Assembly: GCA_947492745.1 (NCBI GenBank)
Contig: CANLOE010000010.1
Location: 1 to 64,000 of the forward strand
Reading direction: 5' to 3'
Source of the DNA: an uncultured Cyclobacteriaceae bacterium
GTDB taxonomy: Bacteria > Bacteroidota > Bacteroidia > Cytophagales > Cyclobacteriaceae
DNA length: 64,000 nt
Shown piece by piece: positions 38,313-46,993 of the stretch. The position numbers and the translations under genes were made by a program. How positions within the stretch are numbered: position 1 is the stretch's first letter; each line of letters begins with the position of its first letter. The notes under the pieces were generated by a model. It was not told where the DNA came from. It did not search any database and saw only the letters and a list, made by a program, of their open reading frames with translations.

Positions 38313-38471
38313 TACAAACTTAGCTTTTAAATATCGCATATCTTCCTGTTCATTTTGCTTCACTCTGTGTTGACAATCCTCAGGATAGCGCTGCTATCCC
38401 TGCGGTTCTCGCCTTGATTGAAACAAAATGACCAGCGGAATCTTATACGACATTTGAAACCCAAATTTGTA
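38313..38471 (+). repeat. Type D MITE-like repeat, 159 bp
   Basis: Begins TACAAACTTAGC and ends AAATTTGTA, flanked by TTA (38310-38312) and TTA (38472-38474). It carries the GGATAGC-GCT-GCTATCC hairpin. It lies between the infB terminator and a type B copy, with about 155 bp of unassigned sequence between the two repeats. Confidence 0.9.
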
Positions 38472-38628
38472 TTAAGAGATTGTTGCAAACTATCTCCTTG
38501 CCCGTATTTATTTCATGCTTGTTGTAAACAGCTAAAGCGGTGGATAAGCTCCTCGATACCTGCCTTCCAAGCCGTTTCTCCACAAGACGTGCCAAGCTTC
38601 CACTCCACCCCTAAGCTCTTTCGCTTAA

Positions 38629-38794
38629 ACCCAAATTGATCGATAGAAATCGTGATGAGCGCATAAATAGCAAAATACCGGCCATTTGGATTCGTTCGGC
38701 ATAGCACCGCTATGGTGAATAAAGACAGGTGGGCAAAGCTTCCGGTATGAAGCTATTTATGCGCGGAATAGGTTCTCTATTGATCATTTGGGGT
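38629..38794 (+). repeat. Type B MITE-like repeat, 166 bp
   Basis: Same length and ends as the other type B copies; TAA at 38626-38628 and TAA at 38795-38797 flank it. The central hairpin is CATAGC-ACC-GCTATG. Unlike the copies at 6127 and 8220, it is not inside a type E element. Confidence 0.9.
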
Positions 38795-38852
38795 TAAAAG
38801 ATAGAGTGCCATCAATTACAGCGTCCTGAAAAGGAAAATGTCTTTCATCAGA

Positions 38853-38882
38853 ATGAAGTGATTTAGACTTTTTCTTTTACCT
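38853..38882 (+). repeat. Isolated left end of a type G repeat
   Basis: GAAGTGATTTAGACTTTTT matches the left end of the type G element near 11721-11905 once its D insertion is removed. The rest of the element is not adjacent. A right half of the same family lies beyond the peptidase gene at 41923-42012. Confidence 0.6.
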
Positions 38883-39056
38883 GCCTATAATCTGTGCTCA
38901 TGAAAAAGTAAATGGAAAAATAAGTCATGGAAATACGGACATTTCGCGCCATTCACTCTATCATATGTCCGCTAAAAAAGAATTGCTCGGTAGCACCGCC
39001 CAATTGTTTAACTTAGTGATAATAGATAGCCATTGTATCCACTTAACTCTTAGACA

Positions 39057-41231
39057 TTGAAAAAAGCAGCTCTTCTTTTGTGTTTCCTAGCTTTCCAAGC
39101 TATTGTTTTTGGTCAACAAAAAATCACACTCAACGATATATACGGAGCCGATACATTTTATGAAAGAAGTGTGGGCGGTATCAACTGGATGAACAATGGA
39201 CAGTACTACAGTGCCAAGAGTGGCAATGATATCGTGAAGTATGACATTACTACAGGTAGTGTAGTCGAAACACTACTGGAAGGGGAAAAATTAGGTCGCG
39301 ATTTTCGTTTTCAGGCCTACAGGTTCAGTGCCGATGAACAACAAGTGCTGCTCATGACGGAAAGGGAAAGCATTTACCGAAGGTCTTATCGAGCCAATTA
39401 TTATGTCTATGACCTAGGTCAAAAAAAATTAAGGGCACTTTCTTCCAAGGGAAAGCAATCTTATGCTACGTTTTCACCTAATGGAGAGAAAATCGCTTTT
39501 GTTAGGGGCAATAACCTTTTCTACACTTCCCTGATGACAGGAGAGGAAAAGCAGGTTACGCGGGACGGCAAGTTCAACCATATTATCAACGGAAGTGCCG
39601 ATTGGGTATACGAAGAAGAATATAGCTTCGCCAAAGCTTTTTTCTGGTCTCCCGATGGAAAAAAGATTGCTTTCTACCGCTTTGACGAAACCGGGGTCAA
39701 TGAGTACAACATGCAAAAATGGAATAAAGGTCAGCTATACCCAGAAGACTATCGATTCAAATATCCTAAAGCGGGAGAAGGTAATTCCAAAGTAAGCATT
39801 CATATCCATGACCTCGAAAGTAACAGTACCCTTACCGCAAAATTAGAAAAGGACAATGACTTTTATATTCCCCGGGTCCAATGGACGGCAACAGCGAACC
39901 TGCTTTCCATACGTAAGATGAACCGCTTGCAAAATGAGCTGCAACTGTTCCATGTCAATGCCACGACAGGAGAAGCCGAACTTATCCTGAAAGAAAAAAG
40001 TGACACCTATGTCGACATTGACTTTTGTGATGACCTCACCTACCTCGAAGACCAAAAGCATTTTGTCCATTCCTCTGAAAGTGATGGTTATAAGCACTTG
40101 TATCTCTATACCATGGAAGGTAAGACCGTAAGACAGCTCACTAAAGGTAAATGGGACGTGGACACCTTTTTGGGCATAAAAGAGGGCAAGGGAAAGCAGA
40201 CGCTTTATTATACTTCTACAGAAGGCTCTCCCATGGAGCGCTACTTTTTCAGTATCGGCATCAATGGTAAAGGAAAGAAAAAACTTTCCCAGCGCAGGGG
40301 CTATCATAGGGTAAATATGAGCAACGATTACAAATACTATATCGAGTATTTCAGTAATGCGACTACTCCCAAACAAGTCAATCTATACCGAACCAAAGGA
40401 AATACCCTCATCAAAAACCTTGAAGATAATGCTGAGCTAAAGCAAGTGATCAGCGCGCACGGAGTACAGTCGAAATCTTTCTTTACTTTCAATACCGTAG
40501 ATGGCACTGCACTGAACGGTTATATGATAAAACCGAAAGATATGGAGCCAGGAAAAAAATATCCCCTGCTCCTGTACCAATACAGTGGCCCTGGTAGCCA
40601 ACAGGTAAAGAACGAGTGGGCAGGAAGTCATTTTTTCTGGCATCAAATGCTGGCCCAAAAAGGATATATTGTTGCGGTAGTAGACACGAGAGGCACAGGA
40701 GGAAGGGGCGCCCGTTTCAAGAAAATGACCTATAAGCAATTAGGAAAGCTGGAAGCAGAAGACCATATCGCCGGGGCAAAATACCTAGCGGGCCTAACCG
40801 AAGTAGATGCGGACCGTATCGGTATCTGGGGCTGGAGCTATGGAGGCTATATTTCCTCGCTTTGCATGATGAAAGGTGCTGATGTTTTCAAAGCGGGCAT
40901 CGCTGTAGCTCCCGTGACCAATTGGCGCTTTTATGATACCATTTATACCGAACGCTACCTTCAAAGGCCTCAGGATAATGCTTCGGGCTATGATGACAAT
41001 TCCCCCACGCAGTATGCACATCTACTGAAGGGGAACTTCTTCCTGATTCACGGCACAGGTGATGACAATGTCCATGTTCAGAATAGCATGGCATTGGTCG
41101 ATGCCCTTATCAGTGCCAATAAACAGTTCGATACTTTTTTCTACCCGGACAGAACACATGGCATCGGCGGGGGCAATACACGTTTGCACCTATTTACCAT
41201 GATGACACAATTTGTCGAAGACAAACTTTAA
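39057..41231 (+). CDS. Dipeptidyl peptidase IV (S9 family)
   Basis: Removes X-Pro or X-Ala dipeptides from exported peptides. The 724-residue protein has a signal peptide (about 1-20), an eight-blade beta-propeller DPPIV N-terminal region and an alpha/beta hydrolase domain. The catalytic Ser lies in GWSYGGY (about 593) and the late His in DRTHGIGGG. The propeller contains the substrate-binding Glu pair in DWVYEEEYSF. All DPP-IV features are thus present; the protein should act in the periplasm or at the outer membrane. The best start is a TTG at 39057 directly before the signal peptide. The stop codon TAA straddles the boundary of a type B repeat. Confidence 0.93.
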   Translation: MKKAALLLCFLAFQAIVFGQQKITLNDIYGADTFYERSVGGINWMNNGQYYSAKSGNDIVKYDITTGSVVETLLEGEKLGRDFRFQAYRFSADEQQVLLMTERESIYRRSYRANYYVYDLGQKKLRALSSKGKQSYATFSPNGEKIAFVRGNNLFYTSLMTGEEKQVTRDGKFNHIINGSADWVYEEEYSFAKAFFWSPDGKKIAFYRFDETGVNEYNMQKWNKGQLYPEDYRFKYPKAGEGNSKVSIHIHDLESNSTLTAKLEKDNDFYIPRVQWTATANLLSIRKMNRLQNELQLFHVNATTGEAELILKEKSDTYVDIDFCDDLTYLEDQKHFVHSSESDGYKHLYLYTMEGKTVRQLTKGKWDVDTFLGIKEGKGKQTLYYTSTEGSPMERYFFSIGINGKGKKKLSQRRGYHRVNMSNDYKYYIEYFSNATTPKQVNLYRTKGNTLIKNLEDNAELKQVISAHGVQSKSFFTFNTVDGTALNGYMIKPKDMEPGKKYPLLLYQYSGPGSQQVKNEWAGSHFFWHQMLAQKGYIVAVVDTRGTGGRGARFKKMTYKQLGKLEAEDHIAGAKYLAGLTEVDADRIGIWGWSYGGYISSLCMMKGADVFKAGIAVAPVTNWRFYDTIYTERYLQRPQDNASGYDDNSPTQYAHLLKGNFFLIHGTGDDNVHVQNSMALVDALISANKQFDTFFYPDRTHGIGGGNTRLHLFTMMTQFVEDKL

Positions 41232-41396
41232 CCGAAATTGATCGATAGAAATCGTGATGAGCGTATAAATAGCAAAATACCGGCCATTTGTGTTCGTTCA
41301 GCATAGCATCGCTATGGTGAATGAAGACCGGTGGGCAAAGCTTCTGATATGAAGCTATTTATGCGCGGAATAGGTTCTCTATTAATCATTTTGGGT
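41231..41396 (+). repeat. Type B MITE-like repeat at the peptidase stop codon
   Basis: Starts ACCGAAATTGATC and ends TCATTTTGGGT. TTA at 41228-41230 and TTA at 41397-41399 are its target duplication. Its first base completes the TAA stop of the upstream peptidase gene. Joining the two flanks restores CTTTAACCC, which also ends in TAA, so the insertion left the protein unchanged. Confidence 0.9.
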
Positions 41397-41500
41397 TTAA
41401 CCCACATGATGCATTTGGCTCACCATGATGCTTATCTTGATGATATTCACGCACCTGTAATCCTGTTCACTGCTTAGTTTTATAGAATCAGAGTTCATGA

Positions 41501-41550
41501 GCCTTCGGTTCTTTCGTTTGAGATCTGTTTTTCCAACATAACTCATGAAC
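41501..41550. repeat. Short repeat F shared with 8042-8090
   Basis: About 48 bp beginning CCTTCGGTTCTTTCGTTTGAG and ending AACTCATGAAC is similar to the stretch at 8042-8090. Both copies lie directly left of a type E/A repeat. It may be an older flanking element or part of a larger composite. Confidence 0.5.
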
Positions 41551-41568
41551 CTGCGATTTGGCCCTTTA

Positions 41569-41898
41569 TCCCGGATCATGCATTGGAAAATCTACTGCGG
41601 ATCTAATACAAATTTGGGTTTTAAATGTCGTATAAGATTCCGCGGGTCATTTTTTTTCAATCAAGGCGATAACCGCAGAGATAGCAGCGCTATCCCGAGG
41701 ATTGTCCACGCAGAGTGAAGCAAAATGAACAGGAAGATATGCGATATTTAAAAGCTAAGTTTGTATAAATAGCTGCAAACCGGTCGTTGCACTACGTTTT
41801 TTGAATTCACCATAGCAGTGCTATGCTAAATCCAATAAAACTCCCTGATGGATTGCTATGTAAACCCTCGTTACGAAGTTCCAACACATAATCCGGGT
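41569..41898. repeat. Type E repeat interrupted by a type D element
   Basis: TCCCGGATCATGCATTGG begins and ATAATCCGGGT ends the element, with TTA at 41566-41568 and TTA at 41899-41901. Removing the D copy (160 bp) and one 3-bp duplication leaves 167 bp, the same length as complete type A copies. The right half is clearly related to type A. Confidence 0.85.
41607..41766 (-). repeat. Type D MITE-like repeat, 160 bp, nested in type E
   Basis: TAA at 41604-41606 and TAA at 41767-41769 flank TACAAATTTGGG...AGTTTGTA. The empty site, GGATCTAAATAGCTGC, is preserved in the type E copy at about 6024-6039. This is direct proof that type D is a discrete mobile unit. Confidence 0.95.
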
Positions 41899-41922
41899 TT
41901 ATATCGAAGGGGTTTAAGCTAA

Positions 41923-42012
41923 GCTCCTTAGCTTTCGGCTATGCAAGAGAGAAAAGCCTTCAATAGGACACCAAAGTCAAAATTCTCGCTGCCGAACAAA
42001 AGGTCTAAATCA
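41923..42012 (+). repeat. Right half of a type G repeat
   Basis: GCTCCTTAGCTTTCGGCTATG through AAAGGTCTAAATCA matches about 11945-12040. Only the right half is present. The space from here to 42268 has no gene. Confidence 0.7.
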
Positions 42013-42268
42013 CTTCCCCACAGTTTTCCTTCCGACAAGTCGGTCTTACTGTATCCAGCCTAAAAGTACGTTCCGGATGACCTGCTCAGCGCAATTTATT
42101 TTACCGATTGCCTCTATGGTAAGCCTCCACTATTGGGCAGACCTTTCCCAAATTAGGAGATTCAAAGTCTAAAAAACATCCTAAAATGAATTTAAACACG
42201 TTTTATCATGAATACCAAGGGCTTGGCATGGTTTTACCAATTAAAAAGGTGAAGCAAAAATACAATTT

Positions 42269-42949
42269 ATGATAAACACTTTAGAATTGCATATGGGTCT
42301 AGGTCGTCAATCAAAAAAGGATGGTATCCGTCTTATTTTTCTTATCGCCTTACTATTTTTTCAAATCAATTCTACTCAATCTCAATCCATCATGAAAAAT
42401 ACCATCCCTGAAGAAGGCTTCTGGGTGGGAGAAGTTTATGAAGGCAGCAACAATCTCGAAAGTAAGCCTTTGGGAAAGGTAGTAGCACTGGAAATGTTCG
42501 ACGATAACCTTCGGGGGGATAAGACAGTCCTCCGGTCAAACAATAATAAGAAGGTAAAATCTCTTTCAGTCCGTTATAAAATGCACAAAAGCTTTGAACG
42601 AGGCAGATACACTTTATCGGTCGGTGCAGATGATCAGATACGGCTGAGTATCGATGGAGGTAAGTCATTTTTGGTAACGAAAACAGGTAGGGGACAATAT
42701 ACTAGAGAAGAGGTAACCGTCACACTGGATGGTGAATACGAGTTGGTCATCGAATGTACCGAGTGCAAGAAACCCAGTAGAATTTCCTTTGACTATACCC
42801 TTCTGGATAAATCTGAAAAAAAACGAGCCCGACAACGCTACGGAGTTAGCAAAGACTATAATAAAAAAGCTGATAAGCATAATGCAAAAGGTCCATTCCT
42901 CAGAGAGGACAGGCATGCTCAAGACATAGCCACCCTTATGCAGCGGTAA
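42269..42949 (+). CDS. Exported protein of unknown function with PA14-like region
   Basis: A 226-residue protein with a signal peptide (hydrophobic stretch about residues 20-40, ending near SQS). Residues about 45-190 form a beta-rich domain. GRYTLSVGADDQIRLSIDGG resembles the core of PA14-type carbohydrate-binding domains (YTFTVSADDGVRLWID), so a sugar- or ligand-binding role in the envelope is possible. The C-terminus is basic and low in complexity. No enzyme motif is seen. An internal start at 42293 is an alternative. It is isolated between repeats. Confidence 0.6.
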   Translation: MINTLELHMGLGRQSKKDGIRLIFLIALLFFQINSTQSQSIMKNTIPEEGFWVGEVYEGSNNLESKPLGKVVALEMFDDNLRGDKTVLRSNNNKKVKSLSVRYKMHKSFERGRYTLSVGADDQIRLSIDGGKSFLVTKTGRGQYTREEVTVTLDGEYELVIECTECKKPSRISFDYTLLDKSEKKRARQRYGVSKDYNKKADKHNAKGPFLREDRHAQDIATLMQR

Positions 42950-42981
42950 CATACAAGCGAAAAAAAAGAAATATAGATTTA

Positions 42982-43148
42982 ACCCAAAATGTCCATTAGA
43001 AAATCTATTCCGGACTTAACTGGCTTCAAATCAGTAAATGAATGCGTTTTTTGAATTCACCGTAGCGGTGCTACGCTGAACCCAAGAAAACGCCCTGATG
43101 TATTGCCATTTAAGTCCTCATGACGAAGTTCCAACGAACATTCTGGGT
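42982..43148 (+). repeat. Type A MITE-like repeat next to the truncated HipA-like gene
   Basis: Starts ACCCAAAATGTCC and ends CATTCTGGGT, 167 bp. The flanks are TTA (42979-42981) and TAA (43149-43151), not identical, unlike most complete copies. The hairpin is CGTAGC-GGT-GCTACG. Its right edge runs directly into the coding sequence of the HipA-like gene. Confidence 0.88.
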
Positions 43149-43824
43149 TAAATTGACAGATAGCGAACCAAAATTTGTAGAGATGTTGATTTTTGACGCG
43201 ATAATCGGAAATTCGGATAGGCATCAGGAAAACTGGGGGTTCATTTCAAAATTCAATGAAACAATCATTGAAATTGAGGAAGAAATTAAAACCAAGAAGC
43301 GTTTTTTCCAAAAATTATATCCTATCTTAAAAATGTTTCTAGCGACTGCTGCATTAGCTCAAAGACAATTAGAGGAAGAGAATAATACCAAGCCTCGAAA
43401 AAGCACATTACAAAGTCAAAGCTTAATAGTAAAGACGGATTTTTCCCCGATTTATGATAGTGGTTGCTGTTTGGGCAGAGAACTTGTTGATACCAAAATC
43501 GAAAAAATGCTTACGAATACCCAAATGTTGGATGCGTATGTAAATAAGGGAAAAGCAGAAATCAGAATTGAAGAAGGAAAAAAGAAACCTCAACATTTCG
43601 AATTGTTGCGAGCTTTGATGGTTACATATAAAAATGTCTTTACCAGTACTATCAGTCGAATCAACGAAGTTTATTCTTTCGAAGGATTAAAAGAAATGAT
43701 CCAAACTATAGACAAGGAATTACCCTCAGAATTAAGCCATTACAAATTATCGGAAAATCGTAAAGAGTTGATGATAAACTTAATAGATTTACGAATTCAA
43801 AAATTGAAACAATTAATTGAATAA
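43149..43824 (+). pseudogene. HipA-like kinase, 5'-truncated at a type A repeat
   Basis: About 225 residues of homology. DAIIGNSDRHQENWGF is the catalytic loop of HipA-type protein kinases (Asp, Arg, His, Asn all present), and FSPIYDSGCCLGREL is the following metal-binding region. Nothing upstream encodes the N-terminal lobe with the ATP-binding part. The frame is open from 43120, but its first ten residues come from the repeat. It is thus a fragment of a kinase of about 300-400 residues. The sequence is more AT-rich than its neighbours, suggesting acquisition from outside. It overlaps the HIRAN gene by 8 bp. Confidence 0.75.
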
Positions 43825-44473
43825 AATAGGAAACATATTTTTGGTATGGCGTAAAGGCCCCGGTTCCAGGAGGATTCCTGTTGGCAAAATAAAACGTAAT
43901 GTTTCCTCGGGAACACGATTTGAATACATACAGAAGAAATTAGAACAGGCAGAAGGGGAAGGGTTTATACCCTATACGGGCTTTCCGCCCCCTAAGAAAA
44001 AGTATACTGAGAATGTAATTGAGATTTTCGCACAACGAATACCAAAAAGTGAACGTAACGATTTAAGTGATTTTTATTCTTTCTGGAAAGTAGACCTCAC
44101 GAAAAAAGAAGATCCCTATTATATGCTAGCTCAAACTCAAGGATTGTTACCTATTGATAATTTTGAGTTTCTTGCTGATTTCAATCCAATAAAAGGTCTA
44201 AATTTCATCAGTGAAATAGCAGGTATTACCCGAGAAGAAATCTCCTCTGAGCTAGTATCAAAGGGAGATAGGTTGACTTATGAATTAGACCCTACAAATC
44301 GCTTTGATAAGAGCGCTGTCAAACTATACAAAGAAGATTTATTCCTTGGTTATGTAAAACTCATTCACTCTAGGGTTTTTTATAAAGCTAAAGGAAAGGT
44401 CAATGTCACTGTTCATCATATTGAAAAAGACAGTCTATTGAAAAGGGTGTTTATAGAACTGGAAATCCAGTGA
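43817..44473 (+). CDS. HIRAN-domain protein, partner of a HipA-like kinase
   Basis: A 218-residue protein. The C-terminal 90 residues contain a HIRAN-like pattern (GDRLTYELDPTNRFDKSAVKLYKEDLFLGYVK), a fold that binds DNA ends or stalled forks in helicases. The N-terminal half (VWRKGPGSRRIPVGKIKRN and an Asp/Phe-rich stretch) has the KGxxSRRIPVG pattern found in HipA-linked HIRAN proteins, as far as I recall. HipA-HIRAN pairs are seen as accessory modules in bacteria. Start is a TTG at 43817 that overlaps the kinase stop; no nearby ATG gives the full first motif. AT-rich like its neighbour. Function is unproven. Confidence 0.7.
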   Translation: MNKIGNIFLVWRKGPGSRRIPVGKIKRNVSSGTRFEYIQKKLEQAEGEGFIPYTGFPPPKKKYTENVIEIFAQRIPKSERNDLSDFYSFWKVDLTKKEDPYYMLAQTQGLLPIDNFEFLADFNPIKGLNFISEIAGITREEISSELVSKGDRLTYELDPTNRFDKSAVKLYKEDLFLGYVKLIHSRVFYKAKGKVNVTVHHIEKDSLLKRVFIELEIQ

Positions 44474-44789
44474 ATGCGGTATAGCAAAAGCCTTTACCCC
44501 CAAGAGACCGTAAGCAGGGAGACAAACCAAGGAAGCGGCCTTAAGAAAATAAGCGTATTGTCCATTGGTAAACAGACACTTGTGACATCCATAATGAGCC
44601 ATTCGCTTCTCTAAAAAACACCTTGCCCTTAAGCAATTGTGTTTGGGGATAAACGCTTCTCTTTAGTCAAAACACAAAGACGGTAGCCTTCTCACAGGTA
44701 TCTCCAACGAAGAGTAACGCAAAGTGAACAGTATGGAATACTGCCTTCGAATCCGAATCATGCATTGGAAAATCTACTGCGGATCTAAC
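44474..44789. repeat. Intergenic region with a type E left-end remnant
   Basis: At 44752-44787 a stretch containing AATCATGCATTGGAAAATC matches the left end of type E; the remainder is absent. It stops directly before the lipoprotein stop codon at 44790. Nothing else is recognised between 44474 and 44751. Confidence 0.6.
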
Positions 44790-45389
44790 TCAAAAATTGA
44801 CTTCCCCGTGTACTTCATAGTCGAGGTCATCGCGAAGTATCATTTTTTGATGGCCCTTCAGCCGATAGGACTGTAACAGAATATGCCCGTCCTCGGTCTC
44901 GTCAAAGGTAAGTTCTACTTCATTGCTCTGGTGGTACAAGGTATTACTATCATCATACAGGGCTTTTATCTTACGGACCTGCTCCGGTCTTTTGAAATAA
45001 TAGATTTCCAGCTTACTTACCTCCACTTCTTCGGGGGCTTTGGCACTATAGGTAATCACTTTCAAATTGCTCTCCCTATCCTGAAGTTCTTCTTGTAGGG
45101 TATAGGCATCTGCCAGGGCAGGGCTATTGATATCGATAGTATAGAATACCTCCAACTCTTTTGACCAGCCGGCACTGTCAAGACTCATTTCCAAGGAGTC
45201 TTTCTTGCCATTCAGTACGCTGACTTTGGTTGTTTTTACCGATTTCCCACTGAGCAGCTGTACTTGTTGTTCTAATAGGCCTTTTACATCGTAGTACGTA
45301 TGGACGGGCACTTTGGGCGAAGGCTCGCTGACACAGGAGTAGATGGCCAAGCTGGCGCTCAATAGCAGGGGTATCGTATGTTTTTTCAT
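44790..45389 (-). CDS. Lipoprotein of unknown function
   Basis: About 199 residues with a signal peptide and lipobox IYSC (Cys about 19 from the ATG at 45389; an ATG 15 bp further upstream is possible). The rest is predicted beta-rich, with repeats of charged turns such as LEMSLDSAGWSKELEVFYTIDIN. No family is recognised. Proteins of this style occur as single genes in Bacteroidota. It follows gpmI on the same strand, separated by a 13-bp hairpin. Confidence 0.75.
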   Translation of the reverse strand: MKKHTIPLLLSASLAIYSCVSEPSPKVPVHTYYDVKGLLEQQVQLLSGKSVKTTKVSVLNGKKDSLEMSLDSAGWSKELEVFYTIDINSPALADAYTLQEELQDRESNLKVITYSAKAPEEVEVSKLEIYYFKRPEQVRKIKALYDDSNTLYHQSNEVELTFDETEDGHILLQSYRLKGHQKMILRDDLDYEVHGEVNF

Positions 45390-45408
45390 ACTTATCAAAA
45401 TCATGGTG

Positions 45409-45445
45409 TTGATAGGAGCGGTACATTGTCCTCCGCTCCTATCAA
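45409..45445 (-). terminator. 13-bp hairpin between gpmI and the lipoprotein gene
   Basis: TTGATAGGAGCGG and CCGCTCCTATCAA form a perfect 13-bp stem over an 11-nt loop. No T run follows, so it may be a weak terminator or an RNA-stability element at the gpmI 3' end. Confidence 0.6.
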
Positions 45446-45466
45446 GAAACCTTTATGGAAAATCAA

Positions 45467-46993
45467 TTAGCCATCGATAAGGACATCGCCCGTCATTTCA
45501 TCGGGGGCAGGTACCCCCATGAGCTTGAGTATCGTAGGTGCCAGATCTCCCAGCTTCCCATCTTTGATACTTCCCTTATACGTCTCGTCCACTAGGATAC
45601 AGGGTACCAGATTAGTGGTATGTGCTGTGTTCGGGCTACCATCTTCATTGATCATACGATCGGAATTACCATGATCGGCAATGACGATGGTACTATATCC
45701 ATTGGCAGTGGCGGCACTGACCACTTCCTTCGCACATCCATCGACGGTTTCGCAGGCTTTTACCGCGGCTTCGAAGACTCCTGTATGGCCTACCATGTCG
45801 GGATTGGCAAAGTTCAAACAGATGAAGTCGGGCCACTGGGCCTCCAGTTCAGGAATGATCTTATCCCTGATATCACCGGCACTCATCTCGGGCTGTAGGT
45901 CATAGGTAGCCACTTTTGGAGAAGGGCATAACAAACGCTTTTCTCCCGCAAACTCAGACTCGCGCCCTCCGGAAAAAAAGAACGTGACATGTGGATACTT
46001 TTCGGTCTCCGCGATACGTATCTGTTTTTTGTCTGCTTTGGACAAAATCTCACCTAGGGTATTGCTCAGGTTTTCTTTGTCGAAAATAACTTTCACTCCT
46101 TCAAAAGTATCGTCATAATTGGTCAGGGTGACATAGTACAAGTCCAGCTGTTGCATATCATGCTCCGGGAAGTCTTTCTGTGTCAGTACTTCCGTGATTT
46201 CCCGTCCCCTGTCGGTACGGAAGTTGAAGCACAGTACCACATCGCCGGGCGCTACTTTGGCCATCGCCTGCCCGCCATCACCCTTGAGGATGATAGGTTT
46301 GATGAACTCATCCGTGACACCGTCTTCATAGCAGGACAGTACTGCCGCTGGCAGGTCATGGGTCAGCTGGCCTTCACCTTTGACAAGTGCATCATAGGTC
46401 AACTTTACTCTTTCCCAACGCTTGTCCCTGTCCATAGCATAATAGCGTCCCGTAATACTGGCTATCTTGCCCGTAGTCTTGTCCATATGCTGCTGAAGGT
46501 CCTTCAGGTATTCGAACCCTCCTTTGGGGTCGGTATCCCTACCATCGGTAAAGGCATGTACGAACACCTGTTCCAATCCTGCCTCTGAGGCCGCAGTACA
46601 TAGACCTTTCAAATGATCGATATGAGAGTGCACACCTCCGTCGGATACCAAGCCGATAAAATGTACTTTCTTTTCATTGGCCTTTGCATAATCAAAGGCA
46701 TCTATAAGTGTCTGCTCTTGCTGTAGGGTTTTCTCTTCTACGGCTTTATTGATCTTCACCAGGTCCTGATAGACCACTCGGCCGGCACCTATGTTCATAT
46801 GACCTACCTCGGAGTTGCCCATTTGCCCATCGGGAAGGCCTACGGCAAGCCCTGAAGCTTCCAAGCGGCTGTGAGGGTAGTTATCGTATAGTGAATCCAC
46901 AAAAGGGGTATTGGCTTTATCGATAGCAGAAACCGAACTGTCCGTTGCGATTCCCCAACCGTCCAATATCATGAGAAGTACTTTCTTGTCCAT
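45467..46993 (-). CDS. gpmI: 2,3-bisphosphoglycerate-independent phosphoglycerate mutase
   Basis: Converts 3-phosphoglycerate to 2-phosphoglycerate in glycolysis, using two metal ions. The 508-residue protein starts MDKKVLLMILDGWG, with the metal-site Asp11. The catalytic Ser61 is in MGNSEVGHMNIG. Further on, the HAFTDGRDTDP and FANPDMVGHTGV motifs and the final metal site IADHGNSDRM follow. The frame extends 18 codons upstream, but the ATG at 46993 gives the standard N-terminus. Length fits the iPGM family. It appears to be a single gene. Confidence 0.96.
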   Translation of the reverse strand: MDKKVLLMILDGWGIATDSSVSAIDKANTPFVDSLYDNYPHSRLEASGLAVGLPDGQMGNSEVGHMNIGAGRVVYQDLVKINKAVEEKTLQQEQTLIDAFDYAKANEKKVHFIGLVSDGGVHSHIDHLKGLCTAASEAGLEQVFVHAFTDGRDTDPKGGFEYLKDLQQHMDKTTGKIASITGRYYAMDRDKRWERVKLTYDALVKGEGQLTHDLPAAVLSCYEDGVTDEFIKPIILKGDGGQAMAKVAPGDVVLCFNFRTDRGREITEVLTQKDFPEHDMQQLDLYYVTLTNYDDTFEGVKVIFDKENLSNTLGEILSKADKKQIRIAETEKYPHVTFFFSGGRESEFAGEKRLLCPSPKVATYDLQPEMSAGDIRDKIIPELEAQWPDFICLNFANPDMVGHTGVFEAAVKACETVDGCAKEVVSAATANGYSTIVIADHGNSDRMINEDGSPNTAHTTNLVPCILVDETYKGSIKDGKLGDLAPTILKLMGVPAPDEMTGDVLIDG

